A stretch of 64,000 bases of DNA, from the NCBI RefSeq assembly GCF_000372725.1, contig NW_005198751.1, positions 629,177-693,176 of the forward strand, in the 5' to 3' direction. This stretch comes from Emiliania huxleyi CCMP1516 (taxonomy: Eukaryota; Haptophyta; Isochrysidales; Noelaerhabdaceae). Each line of letters starts with the position of its first letter. Positions within the stretch are counted from its first letter, which is position 1. Positions 52,604 through 63,844 of the stretch are shown piece after piece. Under the pieces are notes generated by a model. It was not told the origin of the DNA, did no database searches, and saw only the letters and a program-made list of their open reading frames with translations. Both the position numbers and the translations under genes were made by a program.

Positions 52604-52822
52604 GTCTGGCCGATTCTTTTCGCGGTATCCGCGGCGGGATATGGCGGGATATCGCGGGATACCGCGGGATACCGGGAGATACCTGGAGATACCGGGAGAT
52701 AAGAGATACGGGGAGATATGGGGAGATGCGAGAAGATGCGAGGAGATGCGGGGAGATACGGGGAGATACCGGGAGATAGAGGGAGATACCGCAAAAGAAT
52801 GCAATCGGCCAGACCAGGGCTT
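52604..52822. mobile_element. small inverted-repeat element enclosing a GGAGATACC array
   Basis: About 35-bp imperfect inverted ends (CCTGGTCTGGCCGATT...CTTTTCGCGGTATC on the left and its inverse on the right) enclose about 15 copies of a 9-10 bp word (GGAGATACC/GGGATACCGC). MITE-like, but I could not find a clear target duplication. Just upstream, 52499-52605 is a diverged copy of the sequence before the sulfatase start (TTTTTTGCGAACGGCGCC). Confidence 0.55.
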
Positions 52823-53081
52823 ACAGGGCTATGCTTTGTGTGTGGCAGATGGCACCCGTGTGTGTCTCCCGCGTGTGTGTGTGCGTGTGGACTTGTGAGC
52901 CTCTATGATTATTAGACCGTCTGCGCAGCCTCTCGGAGAGGCGCTTTGTACTCGGGTTTGGATGGTAGCGGGGGGCCCGCCGGACGGAACTTCTGTTTCT
53001 TTTTTGCGAACGGCGCCTCTACCTGTGTGTCGTGACAACTCCGAGTTCAACGTGACCTCCGGTGCTCCAGCACGGTCGGCA

Positions 53082-56000
53082 ATGCTCGTCCCGATCCTCG
53101 CTACCCCTGCCTCCACCCGGCCAAACTTCATGCTCATCCTCGGCGACGACTTGGGCTTCGACTTGGCCGCTGCGTACGACCACCCACTTTCCGTCACGCC
53201 ACACCTCGACCGGCTGGCTCGCTCCAGCCTCGTGTCCACCGGCCACCACGCCGGCGGCGCGACGTGTGCGCCCTCGCGCGCGGCGCTGATGAGCGGGCGC
53301 AGCACGCTCGCCTTCCCGAACGCACGCAACAATGGCGTCGGCGATCTCCCGACGGTGACGGATATCCTCAATCAGCACGGCTACGAGACGGCGCACTTTG
53401 GAAAGTGGCATCTCGAGAAGGGCGCGGTCAACGGCTCGTACTCCCTGCAGGTCGTGGGCGGGCTGGACCAGCGGCAGCAGCGCCACCCGTACAGTCAGCG
53501 GCGCGAGAAGCGCCTCTCCACAAGCCTCTCCACACGGGCTCTGAAGGAGGAGGAGCGGGACGCGGCGCCAGGACGTGGCGTGGCGCCGACGCCGCTGTGT
53601 GCGCGCGTCGCGGCCAGCCCGTGGGCGGGCCAGTCCTCGACCGCCGAGGCGAGGGCAGCGGCAGCAGCTCGTCCGCCTCGGCGCGGCGGCGAGCGGTCAC
53701 GAGGGCAGCGAGGCGCAGCTGCTGTCCGCGAGCAGGCGGCGCTCCTCTGCCCGCCGACTTCGGCCGAGGCGCGGAGGAGGCACGCGGAGGCGGTCCGACT
53801 TGCGGAGGCGGAGGACGCGGCCCACATCAAGGAGGCGCGGGCGGCGGCCAAGGCGGCCAGGGCGGCCAGGGCGGCGGGCAACATGTCGCGGGAAAAGGTG
53901 CACTACACGCTCGACCCTTCCGGCGGGTCGACGCGCGCGGGCGCCTCCTTCTGCTCCAGGCTGCCCGGCAGGAGTAGCAGCAGCAGCGGTGCAGCCCCCG
54001 TGCCTGATGACCGTTTGCACCGGGATGGCGGCCCACTGCGTGTGGTGTGTTCAGAGACGTGCAATATTTCACCGTCGCCTGTCCTGACACCTGTCCTGAC
54101 ACCGCAGGCTGCCAAGCTCGAAGCGGGAGCCGCGCGACGCGGGCGTGGTCGCCGCCGCCGTGGCGTGGCTGCGAGCGCGCGACGAGTCGCGCCCCTTCTA
54201 CGCCAACGTCTGGCTCCACGCGCCGCACGCGCCGGCGAGAGCGTCGTCGAGGGTCTCCCAGCGGCCCTGTGAACAGCGTCTCTTCACAGCTGCGGCCCTG
54301 CGAGCAGGTGAGCGTCGTCGAGGCGGTCGGCCGGCCGCTGTGCGAGATGCTCGGCGGCACCGCCGCCAGCGTGCTTGGCGCGACGCCCTTCGGCCACTTG
54401 CTCGCGGCTGGGGCTGCTGTTGACTGGGGCAGCGTGGTGGGCGGCCCGATGGCGGCCAAGGTCCGGGCGGCGCGGGCGGCGGCGGAGGGCTGGGCGAGGA
54501 GGGCGGGCCGCCCCTACCCGGCGGGCGCACTCGAGCGGGCGCGCGCTCGCGGGGGGTTAGTAGTTGGAGAAAGGAGCAGTAGAGGCTCACCGGAAGTTGG
54601 CACACACCTTGGGTCAGATCTCTGACCCCGTGTGGCGCGCTCGCCACGCCTCGCCACGGTGTCTGAGGTGTGTGTGGCCTTGTTGAATGAGCACGAATGT
54701 GAGCGGCATTAGCACAGGCGCTCGCCGAGTACCTCGCCACGGTCTGGGTGGTCGACTTCCAGGTACGGCAGCTTTAATGAACAGGAATGAACAGTAGTCG
54801 ACATGAATTTTAACGGCCTGGGTGGTTCGACATCCAGGTCGGCAGCCTCCTCTCTAATTACTTGACAGTCACTAATTAATTTGACATTGATTCCCTTCCA
54901 GGTCGGCAGCCTCCTCTCTGTCCTCGACGACGAGCTCCGCCTCGGAGATCAGACCTTCCTCCTCCTCTCGGCCGACCACGGTCCCGAGCGGCCGTGGCCC
55001 TCCGGCCCCACCGACGCCGAGCTGAACAACATGGGCCGCACCGCGCCGGGCGCGAGCGGCGACAAGCACACCCTGCTCCTCGAGGGCACACGGGGCTGCT
55101 CTTCGACTAACTCATTGCTGGACCCGCCCAATGATCAATGACCTATAGGCACACCATCCTCGAGGGCGGACTCCTCGTCCCCTTCCTGCTCCGCTGGCGC
55201 GGCGCCCCCGCCGGCGCGCCCGCCGCATGACATCACAATCCCGAAGTTCGGCTGCTAGAACCGCCCTCGGAGAACCTTCTCGGAACCGTCCCGTGCAGGA
55301 ACCTCCACCGCGTGCGCCACTTCGCACCTCGACCTGCTGCCAACCATCGCCGCGCTCGCCGGCGTCGACGTGAGCACGTATTCACACGTGACGACTGACA
55401 CGCCGCCGCCCCGCTCTCCCATCAGCCCGCGGCCCCTCGCCGCCGCCGGCTTGCCCCGCCTCGACGGCGGGGTGCAGCGCTTGTGGCTCGATGGCGGCGG
55501 CGCGGCGGCTGGCTGCACGCCGCGATCGCGCGAGGGCCCGCCGCTCCTCCACCACTCTAAAGACGTCCTGAGCGTCCACTCCTCCTCGTTGAAGCTCTGG
55601 GCGAGCCGCGCCCCTCTCTTCCTCTCTCTCCTGATCTCTCCTCTCGCCCTCCCTCGCACCCTCTCTCACGACCCCAATCTCACAGATTCCCCCAACCACA
55701 TGGAACATGGACATGGACATGGACATGGACATGGATGCCCTCCCTAGTTCCCTCCCTCCTCTCCCTCTCAAACTCTCTCCCAACTCTCTCCCCCAGCCTT
55801 CTCTCTCCTCTCCTCTCCCTCCTCTCCCACCTTTCCCTTACACTGGGCTGGCCATCGCACCTGCCACCTACCTACTAGTACCTGCTACGACTGCGCCAGG
55901 TCTTCACGCGCGCAGGGCTGCCCTCGGCTGGCGGAGGGGCGGCCGAGGCGCAGCTGTGGCACGCCGCGATCGAGGCGGCGGCGGCGGAGAAGGCGGGGCC

Positions 56001-56585
56001 CAGCCACATCCCACAGAACGCCCCGCCGGGGCCCGCCACGATGGCGGGTCTTCCTGCAACGGCGCCTCGCCCCGCGGGAAGCCGCTGGGCGCCAGGCGGG
56101 GCGGTCGTGGTGCACGGTGGCGTGCGGATGAAGTGGCTGCTCTTTAACCTGACGGCGCGCACGACCCAGCCGACAGCGACTCGTGACCTCTAGCCGAGTC
56201 CCTGCCCTCAATGTAGCCGCATCTGTGGCATCGATCTCCCTGGATGGGGGTCCGATACATGGGGTTGAGGTTGCTTTCTGATCCCTCACGGACCCTGTGT
56301 GTGTGCACTCAGGCCGACCCTGCTGAGGCGGAGCCGCTGCCTCTCTCGAGCGGCTCCGAGGCGCGGCGCGAGGCGGTGCGGCTCTACGCCCACCTCGACG
56401 CGTGGCTCCGCGAGAACATCGAGCTGCAGCCGGAGAAGACGACGCGCGCGAGAGAGCTCAAGTCCTTCCGGGGCTTGCCTTCTCTGGTGGAGGCCGCGGG
56501 CAAGAAGGCGAGAGCCCGAGGGACTCAAGCGCGAGGGCCCCGGCCCGGGCGAGCAGGGCCGGGCCCGCACTTGTCGTTTGCGTAG
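53082..56585 (+). CDS. sulfatase, multi-exon
   Basis: ATG at 53082 (52905 also in frame). Exon 1 has RPNFMLILGDDLGFD (metal-binding Asp pair), TPHLDRLARSSL and the CxPSR motif ATCAPSRAALMSGRS, whose Cys is oxidised to formylglycine, then TAHFGKWHLEKG. Later exons give FYANVWLHAPHAP (about 54200), ALAEYLATVWVVDFQ-VGSLLSVLDDELRLGD, LLSADHG, GGLLVPFLLRW, SHLDLLPTIAALAGVD, and WLLFNLT-ADPAEAEPL near the end, the usual order of type I sulfatases. It removes sulfate esters from a polysaccharide, lipid or small molecule. No clear signal peptide. Introns 54639-54717 and 55066-55148 are GC-AG with duplicated borders. The part at 53480-54110 is poorly understood. Confidence 0.78.
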
Positions 56586-56789
56586 GGGCGAGCGCGAGGT
56601 AGAGGTAAGGGGAAGAGCGTGGGGCCAGACTGACTCGGTTTGAGTGTAAGAGCCGCAGTCAGTCTTTATGAGGGTATGCTGATGTTGCCAAACCACAAGA
56701 CCCGACTCTCATCCCACACATGCGACAAAACACAATTGCTAAAAATCTCTCTCAATCGTACGTGAAGGGTGGAGGGGCCCGTCCGCGGA

Positions 56790-56915
56790 ACTAGGCGGCG
56801 CGGGCACCCCCCACTGGGGCCGAGGACAAGAGGCCGTTTGCCGCTTGCTTGTTCTTGATCCAGTTGGTGCGCATCTTGCGCGCCTGCTTGTTGATGTTGT
56901 CGGCGAACGGCGTCG
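56790..56915 (-). CDS. short exon of an unrecognised small protein
   Basis: A minus-strand frame reads ADNINKQARKMRTNWIKNKQ followed by AANGLLSSAPVGGARAA and a stop. Composition is protein-like and basic, and it lies downstream of an ATG in another frame (MAAVAGDA near 56930), so an intron or shift would be needed. Family unknown. Confidence 0.3.
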
Positions 56916-57253
56916 CCCGCCACCGCCGCCATGGAGATCTGCTGCGTGTGTGGTGGACGACAAAGGAGGAGGCGCTCGCCGACGCCGCCCTCCATACACC
57001 GTCCGGTCCGTGTTGATAAAAGGATACAAGCCTCTCTCACAGCACACTGGCACGACAAGGGCGCGGACTGGCGCGGACTGGCACACACATAAAAGAAAGA
57101 AAGAAAACTGAGAGCCCAAGGGAGGGATGGGAGGACGGGACACTCGCGGAGATCGGAAAAGAAGAAAAAATCTCGCGCGAAACTGAACATGCATTGTAGG
57201 ATTCCCACGTTAGAGGGGATTGGACAGTGCTTTCTTTGTACTGTCGCGGCCTA

Positions 57254-57480
<227 letters not shown>

Positions 57481-57492
57481 TTTAAAGTGTGT

Positions 57493-58076
57493 GCAGGTTA
57501 CTCAGGACACGATCCCGGCGTGAACACAGCTAACCGACGGATCCGCTCCTGACAGTGGCATGCACCGCGCTGTCCCGGCGTGAACACAGCTAACCGACGG
57601 ATCCGCTCCTGACAGTGGCATGCACCGCGCTGCGGCGCGTGCCACTGTCTTTGTTTGAAGTAAAAAGTCGAATCAGAGCGGTGTCGGCGTTGTCCTGAGT
57701 TTTCCTCCCACGGACCGGTCCGCCCGTCCGGCACCGCTCCGGGACGCACGCCGGCGAAGCACCATCAAGCTGATGCACGGCCCCGGCATCGCCTTTCCCA
57801 GGCTTAGCTAGACTGAGAGATATTGTGCACAAGGGTATACTATCTACAAATATACACTGACACTGAACCTCCTAGAGCTCGTCCCGGTCCGTCACGGCCA
57901 TCCTCGTCCTCCGGCGGGCCCCCGGCCGCGACGCGGTGCGGCGGCGTCACAAATCCGAACGCAGAGCACCGGGACGCGGTCGGGCGATCTGAGGCCCAAG
58001 TAGGCGTATGCATTGCCCATCCAGGGCTATCATCTGGACCTATCAACAGGGCCTGCGGCGCCGTGCTCAGGAGCTA
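57493..58076 (+). repeat. large direct repeat, copy 1
   Basis: Matches 58340-58857 in the same orientation at high identity: CAGGTTACTCAGGACAC at the start, then AAGTAAAAAGTCGAATCAGA, CTTAGCTAGACTGAGA, and GCCTGCGGCGCCGTG at the end. Copy 1 carries an extra exact 60-bp tandem duplication (57513-57572 and 57573-57632). The two copies enclose the dispersed element at 58084-58265. The layout could be a tandem segmental duplication or a tiny terminal-repeat retroelement; no primer-binding site or TG...CA ends were confirmed. Confidence 0.8.
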
Positions 58077-58083
58077 TGTATGT

Positions 58084-58265
58084 ATGTATGTAGAAAGATG
58101 AACAACAGTCAGGCTCGGACTGGACACCAACGCGGTATGGGTGGACGCGAGACAGATGATGACGACACGCACGAGCGACACAAAGACACAAACAGGCTCA
58201 CAAGACACACAACCAGCTGGCTGCCACACACCCTGAGTTGGCGTACACATAACTCAGGGCCACAT
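58084..58265 (+). repeat. dispersed element, plus orientation
   Basis: Reverse complement of 50193-50355 (see there). It lies between the two large direct repeats. Confidence 0.8.
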
Positions 58266-58339
58266 TCTCCCTAGGAGCTGCTGTTCACACCTGCACAGAC
58301 TTTGGTACGGTACAGTACTCGTCGCCCTGAATGGTTGCC

Positions 58340-58857
58340 CAGGTTACTCAGGACACCATCCCGGCGTGAACACGACGAACTGCCCTTCTCCGATGCACGC
58401 GCGGCACGCGCCACGGCGCGGCACGTGCCGCCGTCTTTGTTTGAAGTAAAAAGTCGAATCAGAGCGGTGTCGGCGTTGTCCTGAGTTTTCTCCTTCGGAC
58501 CGCCCAACCGGGACCGCTCCGGGACGCACGCCGGCGAAGCACCATCAAGCTGCTGTACGGCCGCGGTATCGCCTCCCCTGGCTTAGCTAGACTGAGATAT
58601 ATTGTGCACAAGGTTGGCCTCTACAATATATACACTGACACTCTACCTCCCAGAGCTCGTCCCGGTCCGCCACGGCCATCCTTGGCCTCCGGAGGGCCCC
58701 CGGCCGCGGCGCGGTGCGGCGGCGTCACAAATCCGACCACAGAGCACCGGGACGCGGTCGGGCGATCTGAGGTCCAACTAGGCGTATGCATTGCCCATCC
58801 ATGGCTATCACCTGGACCCATCAACAGGCGCCTGCGGCGCCGTGGTCACGAGGTGTT
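58340..58857 (+). repeat. large direct repeat, copy 2
   Basis: Second copy of 57493-58076; it ends about 57 bp upstream of the intact kelch gene, so it probably contains that gene's promoter region. Confidence 0.8.
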
Positions 58858-58913
58858 GTTCACACCTGGGCAAGCATTCATGCAGCACAGTACGAAAAAC
58901 GGCCCGACCGCCG

Positions 58914-60062
58914 ATGGCCTCCCACCGCATCGGCGCCCGCCTGTCTGGCCTCTCGCCAGAGCAGCTCGTCGCCTTCATCGACGAGCAGGCGCCCCTCTGG
59001 AGCGCCGCCGCGCTGCGCGTGGCGGAGGAGCACGCCGCACGGCTCGTGGAGCAGCCCGAGTGGGTGCTCTCCGAGGTCCTCCTCTCGCCGGACCTCGCCC
59101 CGCACATCCTCGCCCAGCTGCCTACCAAGGCGCACGCCGTCAAGGGCACGTGCCGCGCGTGGCGCCGCGGCTGGAAGGAGACGCTGAAGAAGCGCGAGAG
59201 GCCGCGCTTGCTCGTGTTCGGCGGCCGCGATGACAACGAGGGTAGGACTGTCAACTCGCTGGAGCGGTACGACCTGTCCACGAATGAGTGGGAGGAGGAG
59301 GCTGTGGCGCCAATGCCTTCGGCACGAAAGTATGTCAGCACGGCGGTGCTCGACGGCAAGCTCTACGCGGCGGGCGGATGGGCCAGCGGCGCAACTTCCA
59401 ACCTGGTGGAGCGGTACGATTTGGCTGCGAAGTCGTGGGAGGCGGTGGCGCCGCTGGCGACGGTACGCGATGGTCACGCCGTGGCGGCTCTCGACGGCAA
59501 ACTCTATGCTATCGGCGGGTACGACGGTGGCTACCTCGCCTCGGTGGAGCAGTACGACCCGGCGCTAGATGTGTGGGAGGAGGTGGCGCCGATGGCAACG
59601 CCACGCGTGAATCACGCCGTGGCGGTGCTCGACGGCAAGCTGTATGCTGTTGGAGGCTACAAAGGCGGCGTCATCAGCTCAGTCGAGCGGTACGACCCGG
59701 CGGCGGGTGCGTGGGAGGCAGTGGCGCCGCTGGCGGAGGGGCGGGACTGTCTCGCAGTGGCGGTGCTCGACGGCAAGCTGTACGCTGTTGGCGGTGGCAG
59801 CGCCAACGACGACGAGCACCTCAGCTCGGTGGAGCGGTACGACCCCGCGACGAATGCGTGGGAGGCGGCGGCGCCGACGGCAGAGGCGCGGTATAGTCAC
59901 GCCGTGGCGGTGCTCGACGGCAAGCTGTACGCTGTGGGAGGCGACAACGAAGACGGCGTCACCCTCAGCTCGGTGGAGCGGTACGACCCGGCGTTGGATG
60001 CGTGGGAGGCGGTGGCGCTGATGGGGACGGCGCGAAGCGCTTCTATCGCAGTCTTGATGTAG
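58914..60062 (+). CDS. F-box/kelch protein, intact copy, 382 aa
   Basis: ATG at 58914 opens MASHRIGARLSGLSPEQLVA. Residues about 55-92 resemble an F-box (LSPDLAPHILAQLPTKAHA...CRAWRRGWKET), the part that docks on Skp1 in SCF ubiquitin ligases. Then six to seven kelch repeats (SVERYDPATNAWEA and VAVLDGKLYAVGG, about 48 residues each) form a propeller that would bind the target. The frame is complete to AVLM-stop, with no introns. Of the four copies in the window only this one keeps both the ATG and the full frame. Single-exon structure and DNA similarity to the other copies suggest spread by segmental duplication. Confidence 0.85.
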   Translation: MASHRIGARLSGLSPEQLVAFIDEQAPLWSAAALRVAEEHAARLVEQPEWVLSEVLLSPDLAPHILAQLPTKAHAVKGTCRAWRRGWKETLKKRERPRLLVFGGRDDNEGRTVNSLERYDLSTNEWEEEAVAPMPSARKYVSTAVLDGKLYAAGGWASGATSNLVERYDLAAKSWEAVAPLATVRDGHAVAALDGKLYAIGGYDGGYLASVEQYDPALDVWEEVAPMATPRVNHAVAVLDGKLYAVGGYKGGVISSVERYDPAAGAWEAVAPLAEGRDCLAVAVLDGKLYAVGGGSANDDEHLSSVERYDPATNAWEAAAPTAEARYSHAVAVLDGKLYAVGGDNEDGVTLSSVERYDPALDAWEAVALMGTARSASIAVLM

Positions 60063-61393
60063 TGGGCTTGCGCGCGGGTGCGGCGGCGGGCGGGTATCGC
60101 TCAGCACATGAGCATGAGCGCTCCAAGATGGTCTCCCTCCCTGCAGCGCCCGCGCGACTGGTCTCTGTTTGTCTGTCAGACACTGTCAGACACTCATCGA
60201 TAGGAACTCTCTCGAGGTGTCGGCCCGGCGGTAGGGTGCCCACAGGGCCCAAAAAAAGAAAGGAAAAAGAAATGGGCCACCCCCGATCGCAGCACTTCGT
60301 GTTGGCCAGTCGAGAAATTGAGAGTGTGACTAGGAGGGTGGGACGCTGGGGATTCTCAAAGGTATACCCTTGGAATGGCCGGATCCAGCCTTAGTACGAG
60401 ATCGCGCGCGCTTCGCGCGCTGCACCGCCTATTCTCCGCGGCTGTGTGACGACGCGTGCCGTGTGCCAGCAGAGTTGGGCGCGCGCGGCGCGACGGCGCC
60501 CGCGAGGGAAGGCGCGGGTGCAGCGGCCGCCGGCGGCCGTACCGCCCGCCAGCCGGCGCAGCAGCGGCCAGCGCAGCGGCCGCCGGCGCAGCAGCCAGAT
60601 CAGCCGGTGCGCGCCTCTTGCGAGGCGAGTACTGCCGCCCGGCAGCCTTGAGGCGGCCGGGCGGCAGTACTCGTTCGAACTTTGCGAGCCGTGCGCGCGC
60701 CGAGGCGCCCGCGGCGCGCGCCCGCCCGGCTGCCAGTAGGAGGTGGCGCAATATGGCCTATAGTACAGCCCTTGAGGAGGAGGAAGAGGCTGGCTGGCAG
60801 TGCTGTATGCCGCCGAGGGGCAGTTTTGGGGTGCTGACCCACGCCCAGGGGGCTGCAGAACGCGTCCGCAGCCGGGACAACCCGCCCCCCCAGCCGAGGC
60901 CGGTCGAAGCCCACTTGGTCACAGCCATGAGGAGTCCTCTTGGTGCTCCTGGCGGCCGTTGGAATGGCGAGCGCGCGCCGATGGGGGGGGGGGGGGGGTC
61001 TTGCTTGCTCCACACCGAGCGCCATCGGTCCGGACCGGCGTGACCACCGAGGGGTGGCCTGCACAAGGTCTGAGCCGCGGGCGCTCGGCGCCAAGTGCAG
61101 TGTCACGCTCGCACTGGAGCGGGTCACAATGGGAAACCCTCGTTTCCTATGTACTCGGTCCCCCAACGGAAGAGGCCTCGCTCCTATTGGAACTGGCCAA
61201 CATCAGATTTGCCTCGTGCGTCCCTTTTTGAGGCAAGCTATTTTCTTTTGGGTCGTGTGGGCACCCTACCGGCGGTCGAGGTGGAGGATGAATGGGGGCT
61301 GAAGTGGTCGTAGCTCTTGGTGCTCCACCGCGAAACCACGCCAACAACGCCAAACCGCCTACCAATCCACGCCTCTAACCTCAAGCCGCACTC
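60063..61393. other. intergenic with a perfect hairpin
   Basis: No supported gene. After the kelch 3' flank (60114-60190) comes G/C-rich sequence with a perfect 18-bp inverted repeat CGAGTACTGCCGCCCGGC (60626-60643 and 60656-60673, 12-nt loop). Confidence 0.55.
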
Positions 61394-63844
61394 ATGCCCA
61401 CTCCTGCGCGCATCGCCGAGATACAGCTCGAGTGCATGGCGGACGACGTGCCTCCTCTCGATGAAATGCAGTCGTGGTCCGAGACTGCGGTGACAGTATA
61501 CTTTGAGTCCGGCGGAACGACGCGGCCGGCAGAGCCAGCGCCAGCCTCCGTGTCCTCCTCTGCCGCGCCGCCAAAGCCGCGGTGGCCGCCGCCGATGCCG
61601 TCCTGGCTCGCGGCTGAGCAGCGGGTGGCGTCGCAAGCCGCATCCTCGATTGAGCAGGCACACCACTCGCAGCCGGTCTCGTGCGTGCGGCTCTGGCGCG
61701 ACGAGGACGGTTCGCTCGGCGCACGCGGCCAGCTGTTGGCCGTCTCTGGCTCGTGGGATTGCGCTGTGCGTGTGTGGAGGGTGGCGGTGGGCGAGGAGGC
61801 GGGCGAGGAGGCGGCCGGCGCGCCGGCGGACGCGGCGGCGGCGTTGGCGACGCTCGCTGTCGAGGGCGCGGAGCGCTGGGTGTGCGGGATGATGCATCAT
61901 GCCCGCGTCGCCCTCCGGGGTGACCGCGAGATGACGCCGAGACTGGCCGCAGGTGTACGACGTGATGCCCGTGTCGCTCTCCGGAGGAGGACTCGCCGTC
62001 GTCTCGGCGCAGACGGGAGGGTGGGCAGGTGTGATGGGAGAGAGAGAGGTCGAGACGCAGGCGGGAGGGTGGGCAGGTGTGGGGGGGGGAGAGAGAGAGG
62101 TCGAGACGCAGACGGGAGGGTGGGCAGGTGTGAGGGGAGAGAGAGAGAGGTCGAGAGAGACGGAGACGGAGACAGAGCTCACTGGGCGAGGGAGAGGTTC
62201 AACAACGAAAGCTCAGGGAAGGCTCAGGGAAGGCTCCGCACTAGGCGAGCCGCAGCAGCTGCTCCGTCTCTGGCGCGTCGCCCTTGTCGGCCTGCTAGAC
62301 GAGCCACAACGAATGTATGAGCCCCTCACGGATGATCACTCAGGCGTGTCGAGCCTGGCGGCGCCTCGCGGCTGGAGATGCTGCTGAACACGGAGGGCGC
62401 CGACGAGCGCGCGCACGCGGCGGCGGCGAGGGCGGTCGGCGGGCTGGGCTTGGGCGGCGATCCAAGCAGCCCGTTCGCTTGCCGCCGGCTGCTGATGAGG
62501 GAATGAGGCTTCCTTACGGTGCGTGGGTTGACACAGGCAGCCCGCTCGCCTACTGCCACAGGCGAGGCGTGCACGCGCTCGCTCTGGCGGGAGGGGGCGG
62601 CGGCGGCGTTGACCTTCTCCTCTCCGGATCGGAGGAGCCTGGTGGCGGTGCGCAGGGTGGACGGCGGGGAGGACTCGCCCAGGACACGCGTCCACGACAC
62701 AGCCCCGTAGGAGCTGGTGGCGGCGTGGAGGGTCGCTAGCGCGACCGGGCGCGGCGCAGAGGCGGCGAGGGCGGCCTCTCCCCTCGCAGGGACACCGGAC
62801 GGCCTCCTCGCGACGGGGGGGGCAGGGTCAGGGTTGGGGTCGGTGGTGTGTGCGGGACGTGTCCTCCCGGGAGCCCGCCCTCGCCGCTCCTCGATGTGGA
62901 CTGTCGAGGGCACGCGCCTGACACGCCCGAGACATGTGTCGCTAGGAGCCGGCTTGCCGGTCCTCGATCTTGAGGCGGGGCTAACAGAGGCGAGCCGGCA
63001 CAGCCCTGACCCTGACCCTCACCCCCACCCTCACCCTCACCCTCACCCTCACCCCCACCCTCACCCTCACCCTGACCCTCACCCTCACCCTCACCCCCAC
63101 CCGGACCCGAAACCACAAACCCTAGGCTTGCCGGCTCGGCTTCAAGGCCGACGGCGCCTGCTGCCTCGCCGACGCTGCGAACGGCGTCTGTACACACCTC
63201 TACCTGCGAGCAGGCCGACGGCGCCTGCTGCCTCGCAGAGCTGCACCCGCCGGAAGGGCACTCTCCTCTGGTCGCCGCCGCCACGCCCAACCGGAGCCCA
63301 CCCCGTGGCGGTGCGGGCTGTCCACGACACGTCCACGACACGTCCACGACACGGGCCCGTAGGAGCTACTTCTGGGACATGCGCTCGAGCGGTGCGTCTT
63401 CGGAGACCTTTTCGAGACACCTCCCAGACACCTCCCAGACACCTCCCAGACACCTCCCAGACACCTCCCAGACGCCTTGAAGACACAATGATGAGTATAC
63501 ACACAGGCGCACCGTGCCTCCGCCTCCCGCTGCCCGGCACCCGCGCGCTCTGCGGCGCCGAGGGTGACCCCGCGGCGCTGCTCGCTGCGGCGGGCGGCGC
63601 GGTCCCTCGCCTCCAACCCGGACATGTCCATGACGCGTCCAGGACGTGTCCACAGGCGGGCAGCGCGGTCATGGTCTTTGACATCCGAAGGCTGCCGGTG
63701 GACGATCCGGCGCACAAGAAGGCGCCCGCGCCGCTCGCGCGCTTCGATGCCCCCGCGGGGGGCAGCCTCGAGTGCGCCGCGGCACTGGGAGGCACGCTTG
63801 TCGCCGGAGACCGCTCCGGCGACCTGCACATCTGGTGTCTCTGA
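61394..63844 (+). CDS. WD40-repeat protein, about eight or more exons
   Basis: Exon 1 starts MPTPARIAEIQLECMADDVP and gives an acidic region, then PVSCVRLWRDEDGS and LLAVSGSWDCAVRVWRV, a WD40 blade. Later exons carry VYDVMPVSLSGGGLAVVSAQ (about 61952), SRLEMLLNTEGADERAHAAA (about 62370), GVHALALAGGG...LLLSGSEE (about 62570), GLPVLDLEAG (about 62950), SYFWDMRSSG (about 63363) and finally SAVMVFDIRRLPVDDPAHKK...LVAGDRSGDLHIWCL to the stop at 63844. Only part of a seven-blade propeller is readable; several exon borders are uncertain. Introns hold tandem repeats (62010-62150, 63003-63107, 63418-63470) and the shared word GTCCACGACAC. A binding scaffold of unknown complex. Confidence 0.65.
63003..63107. 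repeat. (CCCTCA)n hexamer array in a WD40-gene intron
   Basis: About 16 copies of CCCTCA with variants CCCCCA and CCCTGA. Intronic, so not a telomere. Confidence 0.9.

Noticed and set aside
53480..54110. Continuous Ala/Arg-rich frame in the middle of the sulfatase as coding
   Set aside because: It stays open but does not resemble sulfatase sequence; it is probably partly intronic, and I did not assign residues to it.
63003..63107. Telomere-like (CCCTCA)n repeat
   Set aside because: It is inside a WD40-gene intron, variable in sequence, and not at a chromosome end.
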